A stretch of DNA of 7,874 nucleotides, taken from NCBI GenBank assembly GCA_021835265.1, contig JAKBQK010000182.1, positions 1-7,874 of the forward strand, written 5' to 3'. A program made the position numbers and the translations under genes. The notes beneath the pieces are model-generated. The model was not told where the DNA came from, searched no databases, and worked only from the letters and a program-made list of their open reading frames with translations. Shown here one piece after another: positions 1-6,042 of the stretch. The stretch's first letter is position 1. The number at the start of each line of letters is the position of its first letter. This DNA is from Thermoplasmata archaeon. GTDB lineage: Archaea > Thermoplasmatota > Thermoplasmata > Thermoplasmatales > Thermoplasmataceae.

Positions 1-46
1 ATCCTTTACTATTAAAATTCACATATATAAACATATAGTTATTCAT
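1..46 (-). CDS. Possible 5' end of a leftward gene, cut by the window edge
   Basis: On the minus strand an ATG at 46-44 opens a frame of 15 codons (MNNYMFIYVNFNSKG) with no stop before the window ends. A GGTGA ribosome site (complement of 54-58) lies 7 nt before this ATG, the same spacing as the GAGGTGA site at 4915-4921 to its TTG. An AT-rich block (67-76) lies about 25 nt upstream and could be a TATA element. Fifteen residues are too few to recognise a family, and a chance match in AT-rich DNA is possible. If real, the gene would be divergent from the glycosyltransferase genes. Confidence 0.25.
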   Translation of the reverse strand, partial: MNNYMFIYVNFNSKG

Positions 47-262
47 ATGTTTTTCACCTATAGCCCACATATATGTTCTATATGGCAAAAATTGCATTTA
101 ACTCCGTTTTTTGTAGGCCTAAATTGACTTTCCCATATACCTAATTGATTATAGTATATCTACCAAAATGAAGCGCTAAGACCTTGCAGTTTCTCTAAGG
201 GTCTCTTCAATTCAAGTGCCAAAATGATGTCTGAAATTTTCGGGAAATCTGCAATAATAGAT

Positions 263-472
263 TCACATAAATTGATGGTCTCTTCTGCTTACAACTTCTC
301 TTAAGTGTTCATCATCACCCCCCCCCAATAAACCGTTAATTGTATTCTCCGATGGAAATACACCAGTCTTTCTTGACCAACGCTTGATCTCAGAGTTCAA
401 TTGCTCCGTCATGTTTTCTGTGCTGATCTTTCTCCAGTAATGTTGTGTACTGGAATCACAATTGCAGAACGA
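263..472 (-). pseudogene. IS256/Mutator-family transposase remnant (C-terminal fragment)
   Basis: Translated on the minus strand, this 69-codon open stretch contains WRKISTENMTEQLNSEIKR followed by a GVFPSEN block. This matches the conserved C-terminal part of IS256-family transposases, typically WRR(I/L)RTTNxxERLNxEIRRR...G(I/V)FPNE. The Glu in the TENMTEQLN segment aligns with the conserved Glu of the TTNxxExxN motif, generally taken as part of the DDE catalytic set. The frame is closed upstream by TGA (complement of 473-475) and has no start codon. No continuation of the catalytic core is visible in any frame up to the first glycosyltransferase gene. After the FPSEN block the protein drifts from family sequence and runs through a G9 tract. 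I infer a dead fragment of an inserted element. The family call rests on the C-terminal motif alone. Confidence 0.7.
318..326. repeat. C9 homopolymer in the transposase relic
   Basis: Nine consecutive C bases (G9 on the transposase strand) stand out in an AT-rich region. The relic frame stays open only at exactly nine bases; one fewer or one more leads to a stop within a few codons. Such tracts are prone to slippage and to sequencing error, so the reading frame beyond it is uncertain. Confidence 0.8.
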
Positions 473-531
473 TCATACCCATCTCCATTGCATCTTATCA
501 GCCTTGTCATGAAATGTATTCTCCGGAAATC

Positions 532-540
532 AAATTATAA
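532..540 (+). promoter_or_regulatory. TATA box of the first glycosyltransferase gene
   Basis: AAATTATAA is preceded by purine-rich GGAAATC, which could serve as a BRE. The box centre is 25-28 nt before the ATG at 564, the distance at which an archaeal transcript would begin at or next to the start codon. No ribosome site precedes the ATG, which fits a leaderless message. Confidence 0.55.
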
Positions 541-563
541 GACTGCCATATTTACTTTAGACG

Positions 564-1754
564 ATGCACATAATACATGTAAGACTCTCAGGCGGCATTT
601 CTAAAGGAGCTTTGGGTGGCGGTCCTCTGCACTTCAACCGACTCCTTGAAAGCTTCTCATTACAGGAAGGAGTTAAGATTTCTGTTATAACTAATGACAA
701 AGATGAATCCTTTTTTCCAACTTTTATTAGGAGAATTGGTATAGTAGGTCTCTCCGCCATTTCTAATGATCCATTCGGTTTATTGCTGAAGTTAAATTTT
801 TCGTTCTTTAAAATACGGAAACAAATATTCCAACTTGCGAAGAATGAATCGCTCGATACTTGTTCTTTGATTTTATCAGAGTCACCCTCTTTAATCGATC
901 TTTTTACCACAATATATCTGTCCAGAAAGTTCAAGATCCCAGTAATTGTATACTTTCACCATCTAACCCCCCCTCCATGGGTGTATCCTCGGAGAAGGGG
1001 CTTTGCAAAGGCAATTTTCAAATGGGTAAACGAGACGATTTCTCTCACACTGGTGAAAATTTTTAATATGCAGTTATCGTTGGATAATAAGAGATTTTTG
1101 GACCTTACAAAATGGAATTTCACTTCCGAAATCCTTACTGACGAAGAGTTTCTCGACTGGAGCTCTGCTTCTAACAATGATAATCTTAACAAACGTGACA
1201 ACTACGAATACGATGCATGTTTTACCGGTAGAATCCAAGAGAGCAAAGGAGTTGAAGACCTCATCTATGTATGGAAAAAGGTAGTATCAGTGCATGAAGA
1301 TGCGAAACTTGTAATTATGGGAAATTCAAGCACAAATTACGGTTTAAGCATAAAAGAAAAAGTGCAAAAACAAAATCTGGAAAAGAATATACTTTTTACA
1401 GGCTTCGTAGATGAAGAAAGAAAGAGAGCCATATTGGGGAGCTCAAAACTCTTCATCTTCCCCAGTTATGAGGAAGGGTGGTCGCTTTCTGTGATGGAAG
1501 CGGTTAAGTATGGTTGTGTTCCCGTTGTTTATGACATTCCCGCATATGACTATCTAACAGAACAAGCCACCAGGGTAAAATTGGGAGACAGGGATGGAAT
1601 GGCAATAGAAGTTTTGGATCTTCTTCAGAAAGACAAATCCTCGTTGGCAGATATCAATAGCATAATTTTAACGGAAATAAAAAAATACGACATACACCGG
1701 GTTACAGCTTATCAACTGGCTTTCTTTAAGCGTTTGATTGGCAATTCTCGATGA
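564..1754 (+). CDS. GT4-type glycosyltransferase (GT-B fold)
   Basis: This 396-residue protein should be a cytoplasmic or membrane-associated retaining glycosyltransferase that moves a sugar from a nucleotide donor to a glycan or lipid acceptor; the donor and acceptor cannot be told from sequence. The N-terminal half shows a glycine-rich loop early on (GALGGGP, residues 15-21) and an FHHL segment (131-134), typical of the acceptor-side Rossmann domain. The C-terminal half opens with FTGRIQESKGVEDL (220-233), continues with LFTGFVDEERKRAIL (277-291), and contains the EX7E pair E304 and E312 in EEGWSLSVMEA, the usual donor-binding signature of family GT4. The length is normal. I chose the ATG at 564 because a TATA box sits about 27 nt upstream and no ribosome site is present. 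The stop overlaps the ribosome site of the next gene, so the two are probably co-transcribed. Codons 968-976 contain a C7 run encoding part of TPPP. Confidence 0.88.
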   Translation: MHIIHVRLSGGISKGALGGGPLHFNRLLESFSLQEGVKISVITNDKDESFFPTFIRRIGIVGLSAISNDPFGLLLKLNFSFFKIRKQIFQLAKNESLDTCSLILSESPSLIDLFTTIYLSRKFKIPVIVYFHHLTPPPWVYPRRRGFAKAIFKWVNETISLTLVKIFNMQLSLDNKRFLDLTKWNFTSEILTDEEFLDWSSASNNDNLNKRDNYEYDACFTGRIQESKGVEDLIYVWKKVVSVHEDAKLVIMGNSSTNYGLSIKEKVQKQNLEKNILFTGFVDEERKRAILGSSKLFIFPSYEEGWSLSVMEAVKYGCVPVVYDIPAYDYLTEQATRVKLGDRDGMAIEVLDLLQKDKSSLADINSIILTEIKKYDIHRVTAYQLAFFKRLIGNSR

Positions 1755-1759
1755 GGTGA
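1753..1759 (+). promoter_or_regulatory. GAGGTGA ribosome site overlapping the upstream stop
   Basis: GAGGTGA shares bases with the TGA stop of the preceding gene (1752-1754), an arrangement typical of translational coupling. It lies after the TTG at 1738 and covers the GTG at 1756, so neither is placed to be served by it. The in-frame codon at normal distance is ATT at 1765, with 5 nt between. The site therefore bears directly on where the second glycosyltransferase begins. Confidence 0.6.
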
Positions 1760-2802
1760 GCCACATTACAAAAGACATCTATCTGGTCGGTACATCATTC
1801 GAAAGTAACGGTTTTGGCGTACCTGAAATAAATAAACAGTTCTTTGAACTCTTGCATTCAAAATCCAATAATATACAATTCTTGGATATTATGTTTCAGT
1901 CTAAACATCAGTATCCGCATTTATCGCCTTTCCTGGCCAGGAACATATACTTGATTGAAATGAGGAAATGGATTTCAGGAAAGAACGTTCATATAATGCA
2001 CAACTCCGATCCTTTCACAACTGTACCGGTTAAAGACATCTCCAATTCAGCCCGAAGGAGAATTGTGACTGTTCATGACTTCTATCCGTTCATAAAACAG
2101 AATAATGGAGTAATTGAATCAATAGATGCAAAATTAAAAAAAAGAACATACAGAACGATTAAGGATTATGACTTTGTTTTTGCCAGAACAGCAGAGGTAA
2201 AAGAAAGCTTAGAAAAAAATCATGGCGTAGATCAATCTAAAATTGAAATTCAGGGGCCGATCATTGAAATTCCCTTGTTAAAAAACAATATAAAGAAGTC
2301 ATCTGACACATGTAAGATAGGGTACATCAACAACTTTAACTGGAATAAGAGCAGGATGTTGAAGAAATTAATTGAGTTATTTAAGCAGGTCAAAGATCAA
2401 AGCCTTGAATTTCACATATATGGGAAAAATTTTCCATTTCTGGAAGAAATCACCCAAGATACCAGGATACATTATCATGGATTCCTGAAAGACAGTGAAT
2501 TATCTGACACACTAACGGGGCTCGATGCTTATGTTTCTACCTCAGAATACGAGGGTTTTGGAATACCAATAGCTAAAGCTAAAGCTCATGGAATTCCGGT
2601 GCTGTGTTATGATGGTATGATCCCTGATGTAATGAAGAGAAACACCTGCATATGGACACAAAGCTCCCTACCCCAGATCTTGGAAAACAGAAGTTGGAAA
2701 AATGTGGATACCAGACGGGGTCTGCAAGATGTCATTCCACTTTCACCAGATAATGTGGCAGAACAGACGTTAAAGATTTATGGCGACGTTTTTGGTTTCT
2801 AA
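1756..2802 (+). CDS. GT4-type glycosyltransferase with altered EX7E motif
   Basis: This is a GT-B-fold glycosyltransferase of 348 residues from the GTG at 1756, the nearest conventional start; TTG 1738 gives 354 residues and ATT 1765 gives 345. The conserved-looking N-terminus KDIYLVGTSFESNGFG, with its glycine-rich acceptor-domain loop, lies just after all three. VTVHDFYPF (104-112) resembles the HD(x)xP segment of mannosyltransferase-like GT4 enzymes. CKIGYINNFNWNK (186-198) begins the donor domain, HGFLKDSEL (241-249) follows, and SEYEGFGIPIAKAKAHG (263-279) is the donor-site motif. E266 is present, but the second Glu of EX7E is Lys274 (AAA at 2575-2577). The enzyme may act at reduced rate, use a variant site, or be inactive. 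It overlaps the upstream gene, so the two likely act in the same pathway. The fold assignment is firm; the activity is not. Confidence 0.82.
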   Translation: MSHITKDIYLVGTSFESNGFGVPEINKQFFELLHSKSNNIQFLDIMFQSKHQYPHLSPFLARNIYLIEMRKWISGKNVHIMHNSDPFTTVPVKDISNSARRRIVTVHDFYPFIKQNNGVIESIDAKLKKRTYRTIKDYDFVFARTAEVKESLEKNHGVDQSKIEIQGPIIEIPLLKNNIKKSSDTCKIGYINNFNWNKSRMLKKLIELFKQVKDQSLEFHIYGKNFPFLEEITQDTRIHYHGFLKDSELSDTLTGLDAYVSTSEYEGFGIPIAKAKAHGIPVLCYDGMIPDVMKRNTCIWTQSSLPQILENRSWKNVDTRRGLQDVIPLSPDNVAEQTLKIYGDVFGF

Positions 2803-2804
2803 TA

Positions 2805-2828
2805 ATATCTGCCAGTTTTTTCAGATAT
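2805..2828 (+). terminator. Hairpin with T-tract after the two-gene unit
   Basis: ATATCTG (2805-2811) and CAGATAT (2822-2828) form a perfect 7-bp stem around a 10-nt loop ending in T6. It starts three bases after the stop of the second glycosyltransferase gene. Archaeal termination depends mainly on T-runs, so the T6 may matter more than the stem. A separate TATA box follows at 2849, consistent with a transcript end here. Confidence 0.45.
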
Positions 2829-2848
2829 CCATATCTAGTTATGGAAAA

Positions 2849-2856
2849 TTTATAAG
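2849..2856 (+). promoter_or_regulatory. TATA box of the membrane protein gene
   Basis: TTTATAAG, preceded by GGAAAA, is a good archaeal TATA/BRE match. Its centre is about 27 nt before the TTG at 2880 but only about 16 nt before the TTG at 2868. A leaderless transcript from this box would exclude the upstream TTG. Confidence 0.55.
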
Positions 2857-2879
2857 TTCACTATTTATTGGCGTTTGAT

Positions 2880-4910
2880 TTGGAACAAACCGGCAAACCT
2901 GATAATGCAATCAATGAAAGGGTTGATAGGATAACAAAACGAGATTTCCCATTTTTGGTACTCATTTCCTTGATTTATTCGCTTTTCGTCGTGATCTGGA
3001 TACATATAGATTTTGAGCGACTATACCACCTGAATGCAGCAGTATTGGATTTGGGTGTTGCGGCTGAAAGAGTATGGCTCCCCCTGCACTCCAACACTGG
3101 TTTCATTTCACTTCTGTACAATATCTTTTCTGGTTCCATTATCCCGTACATGTTGTCTCCACTCTCATATCTTCAGGGATTGGAACCGCTATTGATTGTT
3201 CAGGCAATTTTCATCTGGGCCTCTGTTTTTCCAATTTATTTCATTTCGAGGCATTTCAAGCTAAACAGGCCTGTTTCAACCATAATTGCAATTAGCTACT
3301 TTCTATATTTCCCCGTTGCAGGATTGGATTATTTCGATTTCCACATGATGGCTTTTTTCCCATTTCTATTCCTGCTTGCGTATGCTTTCTACGTTTATTC
3401 CTACTACAAAGTTTCCCTCATACTGTTCATCCTGACGGCGCTTTCTAAATATCCTTTTGCTGCTTTTGTTCTAATCTTTGGTTTTGTAGAATTGATTTCC
3501 TTATTATTCATAAATGGAAAAAATGTAATGAAACTCAAGACTTTCTGGTTGAGCTTAGCAATTCTTCTATCCGCAGCATTTTCACTTGGACTGGGGTATT
3601 ATTTATCGTTATTAGGACCAAACACTACGGCAACTATTTTACACACATCCAACGGGAATTCTTCATTGGCTCTTGGCTACATTTCCATTACATTATTGCT
3701 GCTGTTTGGACCGCTTTTATTTAAACCTATTTTTAATTTGAAATGGTTTCTTTTGTTTACTCCTTTCATAGGGTTAATGATAGTGGCTCATCAGTCAGTA
3801 TATATGTTCCCCAGTCTTTTCAGTGATCAATATTCTGCATCTTTTGTAACATTTATTTTCTTGGGTTTGATTGATTCATTGTCAAAGCTGATTGGATCAG
3901 GGCCTCCCATTAAAACTAGAAAATTAGTAACGAAACAAACGCTTCTTCACACATCGGCAGTAACAAGGCAAGTTGTTGTTATTTTCGTTCTGCTCCTTCT
4001 TCTTTCCTTGGCATTCCAGCCCTGGAGCCCTTATGTTAAAGATAATTCATTCATGTCTAATCAGTATCAACTCCTTCAGGGGCCTTACACCAATGAAAGC
4101 ACCTACCAAACTCTATCAAATGAGGCAAAGCTTATTCCGCAATCGAACCCGTATGTGCTTGTACCAAACAACATACCTGAGGCATATCCAAGGCAGCTCA
4201 TTAATGGCCCCTACAGCATAGGTGAACTTATTATGGGCTTTCCTCCACCAGTCTTCCAGAATATTACTGTTTCCCAGGCCGTTAATAATTCATACCCATA
4301 TATACTGGGAAATGGAAGCATAGTAAATATACCAATAGATTATGCGTGGGGTACTGTCTTTGCACCCTCTAACTATGCTAAATCAGGGTATCAGAATATC
4401 CTGCAGATCATGAATATAATGTTGGAATCCAAGCATTATGGCATACTGGCAGAATCTAACAGTACTCTCCTTATTGAAAATAACTATACTGGAGCGCCCG
4501 CATTGTATGAACCTATGAATCTTAATGTCTACCCTGACAATGGCGGGGCACCAGTTCCCCACAATGTGAGTAATGGCGGTTATACCTTTAACGGTACCCC
4601 AGGTGGTAAAGTAATGTGGTATGGAGGGACAACTTACTTGCCAGGAATTTTCAACAATACGATTCACATGAAAATTGGTCCTAATACTGTTGGCAACATA
4701 ACACTGGAAGCCATATATAACGGTAGTATCGTATCAAGCTTTGATCACAAATTCAATGTGAGCCAAATTCCGCAATTTCTGAATGTGACATTTCAGCACT
4801 CATTTAATGACATTGCCTTTAACGGAAGATATTATTTCATCATATCCAGCGACGGCTTTACGGGAAACGTTACATTCAGTGGTATCTCTGTTAGCCAGGT
4901 CAAATATTAA
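2880..4910 (+). CDS. DUF2079-like polytopic membrane protein with sequon-rich outer domain
   Basis: From TTG 2880 the product is 676 residues; an upstream TTG at 2868 would add four. I prefer 2880 because of the TATA spacing. The N-terminal part has about 10-11 hydrophobic segments between residues 24 and 380. Its pattern of NAAVLDLG after the first span, SPLSYLQGLEPLLIVQA, PIYFISRHF, YFDFHM and ALSKYP resembles DUF2079 proteins. As I recall, DUF2079 is grouped with GT-C glycosyltransferases; if so, D57 in the first outer loop is a candidate catalytic acid. The last about 295 residues have no membrane span, look beta-rich, and carry 14 N-X-S/T sequons (the first at N405, the last at N663). 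Two more sequons (N248, N260) fall in a loop. This suggests an extracellular, heavily N-glycosylated domain. The gene has its own promoter and lies between glycosyltransferase and methyltransferase genes. It could be a surface glycosyltransferase or a structural glycoprotein. Confidence 0.75.
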   Translation: MEQTGKPDNAINERVDRITKRDFPFLVLISLIYSLFVVIWIHIDFERLYHLNAAVLDLGVAAERVWLPLHSNTGFISLLYNIFSGSIIPYMLSPLSYLQGLEPLLIVQAIFIWASVFPIYFISRHFKLNRPVSTIIAISYFLYFPVAGLDYFDFHMMAFFPFLFLLAYAFYVYSYYKVSLILFILTALSKYPFAAFVLIFGFVELISLLFINGKNVMKLKTFWLSLAILLSAAFSLGLGYYLSLLGPNTTATILHTSNGNSSLALGYISITLLLLFGPLLFKPIFNLKWFLLFTPFIGLMIVAHQSVYMFPSLFSDQYSASFVTFIFLGLIDSLSKLIGSGPPIKTRKLVTKQTLLHTSAVTRQVVVIFVLLLLLSLAFQPWSPYVKDNSFMSNQYQLLQGPYTNESTYQTLSNEAKLIPQSNPYVLVPNNIPEAYPRQLINGPYSIGELIMGFPPPVFQNITVSQAVNNSYPYILGNGSIVNIPIDYAWGTVFAPSNYAKSGYQNILQIMNIMLESKHYGILAESNSTLLIENNYTGAPALYEPMNLNVYPDNGGAPVPHNVSNGGYTFNGTPGGKVMWYGGTTYLPGIFNNTIHMKIGPNTVGNITLEAIYNGSIVSSFDHKFNVSQIPQFLNVTFQHSFNDIAFNGRYYFIISSDGFTGNVTFSGISVSQVKY

Positions 4911-4914
4911 TTTA

Positions 4915-4921
4915 GAGGTGA
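4915..4921 (+). promoter_or_regulatory. Strong GAGGTGA ribosome site after the membrane protein gene
   Basis: GAGGTGA begins five bases after the stop of the membrane protein gene and is 7 nt from an in-frame TTG at 4929. The match and the spacing are as good as any in the window, which implies that a translated gene once began, or still begins, here. Confidence 0.5.
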
Positions 4922-4928
4922 TGAAACT

Positions 4929-5045
4929 TTGACCCTATCTGATTTGGCTGAAATCGCTACAGGTTACCTTGCATAATTATTACCTCTTAACTCCAGAAAT
5001 GCTGTGGTGTATAGGTTGAAGAGCAAGAAAATACGCGCCACTTGA
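4929..5045 (+). pseudogene. Short frame interrupted after 15 codons, probable gene remnant
   Basis: TTG 4929 opens MTLSDLAEIATGYLA, then a TAA stop at 4974-4976. Past that stop the same frame stays open as LLPLNSRNAVVYRLKSKKIRAT up to TGA 5043-5045. The continuation looks like ordinary soluble protein sequence. With the well-placed GAGGTGA upstream, this suggests the first about 37 codons of a gene that gained a nonsense mutation and lost the rest. I do not recognise the family. The alternatives are a genuine 15-residue peptide, or a relic of a longer N-terminus of the methyltransferase that follows; that gene is in another frame, so a frameshift would also be needed. Confidence 0.4.
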
Positions 5046-5058
5046 TACTAAAGCAAAG

Positions 5059-5065
5059 TTTTATC
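5059..5065 (+). promoter_or_regulatory. TATA-like box of the class I methyltransferase gene
   Basis: TTTTATC is centred about 27 nt before the ATG at 5089, with no ribosome site near the ATG. This spacing agrees with those of the first glycosyltransferase gene and the membrane protein gene and supports a leaderless start here. Confidence 0.5.
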
Positions 5066-5088
5066 GATCTAATATTATCTATTTTTGT

Positions 5089-5931
5089 ATGGCGCTGCTA
5101 AGCGATTTTAAAAAGGTTGGCCTTTACAGAAGAACATTTGTGAACTGGATGGAAATAGTTAAACAACTGTCTCGTTTCAAAAATATTTCCGACACTTCCA
5201 ATTTCAATTTCAACCTTAAATTTAGAGATGGTGGAGATGTGAGCATTACACATCAGAGGAGTATTTCAGCGGCAGCTGGATATTTTGCAGCTTCTAATCA
5301 TTTGGGATGTTACTCCATGGATGACATGAAGCAGTTGATCACACTATCTGATAATCTTAGTAAGCAAATTGACCTTGACTTGGATTCTGATTCATTCAAA
5401 CTGAATTTCTCTCAAAAAGAAGGAATTTTATTCGCTCTAATTAGAAACTTTTTGCCAAAAAATGTAGTTGAAACAGGGGTTGCTTATGGTATAAGCTCAT
5501 CAGCAATTTTATTGGCTATGAAACTTAACATCTGTGGCCACCTAACAAGTATAGATCTCCCAAATCATTCTATTTCAGGATATAAATATGAAAATGGAAC
5601 GATAGACCCTGTCTACTTGCCCGAGGAAAAACAGAGTGGATGGCTTGTCCCATCCGATCTTAGGAGTAGCTGGACACTTAAGATTGGGAAATCATCCAAT
5701 ATACTTCCCAAATTGGATAATGAAGTGGATTTATTTTTTCATGACAGTGAACATTCCTATGCCAATATGACTTTTGAGTTCAACTGGGCCAAAAATCATC
5801 TTACTACATCTGGAATCATAGGTTCGGACGACATCCATTGGAACAGTGCCTTTGCTGAATTTGTTCACAATAACGGTTTTTCTCTGTTATTTCCGAAGCA
5901 CATTTCTGATTCATACGTGCACAAGAACTGA
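5089..5931 (+). CDS. Class I SAM-dependent methyltransferase (Methyltransf_24-like)
   Basis: This 280-residue protein probably transfers a methyl group from S-adenosylmethionine to a glycan sugar or a related small molecule in the cytoplasm. VVETGVAYGISSSA (126-139) fits motif I at the SAM site, with ETGVAYG in place of the common D/ExGxxxG. D156 in LTSIDLP marks the end of the second strand. DLFFHDSEHSY (214-224) followed by SGIIGSDDIHWN (241-252) resembles the acidic, His-containing active region of Methyltransf_24 and related sugar O-methyltransferases. The first about 110 residues, including LKFRDGGDVSI (43-53), form a separate N-terminal region whose LKFRDG segment recalls the strand that precedes FkbM methyltransferase domains. 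The start is supported by the TATA spacing. The neighbouring glycosyltransferases suggest a glycan substrate, which is an inference. Confidence 0.75.
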   Translation: MALLSDFKKVGLYRRTFVNWMEIVKQLSRFKNISDTSNFNFNLKFRDGGDVSITHQRSISAAAGYFAASNHLGCYSMDDMKQLITLSDNLSKQIDLDLDSDSFKLNFSQKEGILFALIRNFLPKNVVETGVAYGISSSAILLAMKLNICGHLTSIDLPNHSISGYKYENGTIDPVYLPEEKQSGWLVPSDLRSSWTLKIGKSSNILPKLDNEVDLFFHDSEHSYANMTFEFNWAKNHLTTSGIIGSDDIHWNSAFAEFVHNNGFSLLFPKHISDSYVHKN

Positions 5932-5938
5932 TCTACAA

Positions 5939-5943
5939 TTTTT
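5939..5943 (+). terminator. T-tract after the class I methyltransferase gene
   Basis: TTTTT starts eight bases after the TGA stop and is followed by further T-rich sequence (attgtttctt). T-runs of this kind can end archaeal transcription. The tract is short, so the assignment is tentative. Confidence 0.3.
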
Positions 5944-5966
5944 AATCTCTATTGTTTCTTAAATTG

Positions 5967-5985
5967 AGCAAATATCACATTTGCT
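5967..5985. other. Small perfect stem-loop between genes
   Basis: AGCAAAT (5967-5973) and ATTTGCT (5979-5985) pair perfectly around a 5-nt loop. It sits midway in the 111-base gap, 34 nt before the TATA-like element of the next gene. It could be an operator-like site, part of a transcript end, or chance in AT-rich DNA. No T-run follows directly. Confidence 0.35.
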
Positions 5986-6018
5986 GTATAATTCAACAAT
6001 AAAGGCAATATTAATTAC

Positions 6019-6025
6019 TTTTATC
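6019..6025 (+). promoter_or_regulatory. TATA-like box of the GT-A-like gene
   Basis: TTTTATC is identical to the box before the methyltransferase gene, but here it is only about 21 nt from the ATG at 6043, roughly 6 nt closer. Transcription at the usual distance would start near the ATT codon at 6049. An alternative weak AT-rich box at 6008-6016 would give about 30 nt to the ATG. Which one is used is unclear. Confidence 0.35.
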
Positions 6026-6042
6026 ATATAATCCAGAAAGTT

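Larger units (their letters stand above)
1..563. other. Gene-poor left flank with mobile-element debris
   Basis: No intact gene fits in this stretch. From left to right it holds a possible gene start reading leftward off the window (46 to 1, minus), an AT-rich spacer with the palindrome ACATATATGT at 67-76, and an unassigned 42-codon minus-strand open frame without an ATG (160-288). It then holds a recognisable but broken IS256/Mutator transposase C-terminus (263-472, minus) and the TATA box of the first glycosyltransferase gene (532-540). The overall look is of decayed mobile DNA next to the start of the glycan locus. I saw no complete terminal inverted repeats or target-site duplication that would mark the original element ends. 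Confidence 0.6.

Noticed and set aside
67..76. Palindrome ACATATATGT
   Set aside because: Short AT-alternating palindromes are expected by chance in sequence this AT-rich; it is noted only as a possible TATA element for the left-edge frame.
401..604. 67-codon plus-strand open frame
   Set aside because: It runs antisense across the transposase relic and into the start of the GT4 gene in another frame; no initiation signal or motif was seen.
557..934. 125-codon minus-strand open frame
   Set aside because: It lies entirely antisense to the well-supported GT4 gene, has no promoter or ribosome site, and shows no recognisable motif.
956..1201. 81-codon minus-strand open frame
   Set aside because: It is antisense to the GT4 coding region and has no independent support.
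4383..4667. 94-codon minus-strand open frame
   Set aside because: It is a shadow of the sequon-rich domain, whose repeated Asn codons leave the opposite strand open.
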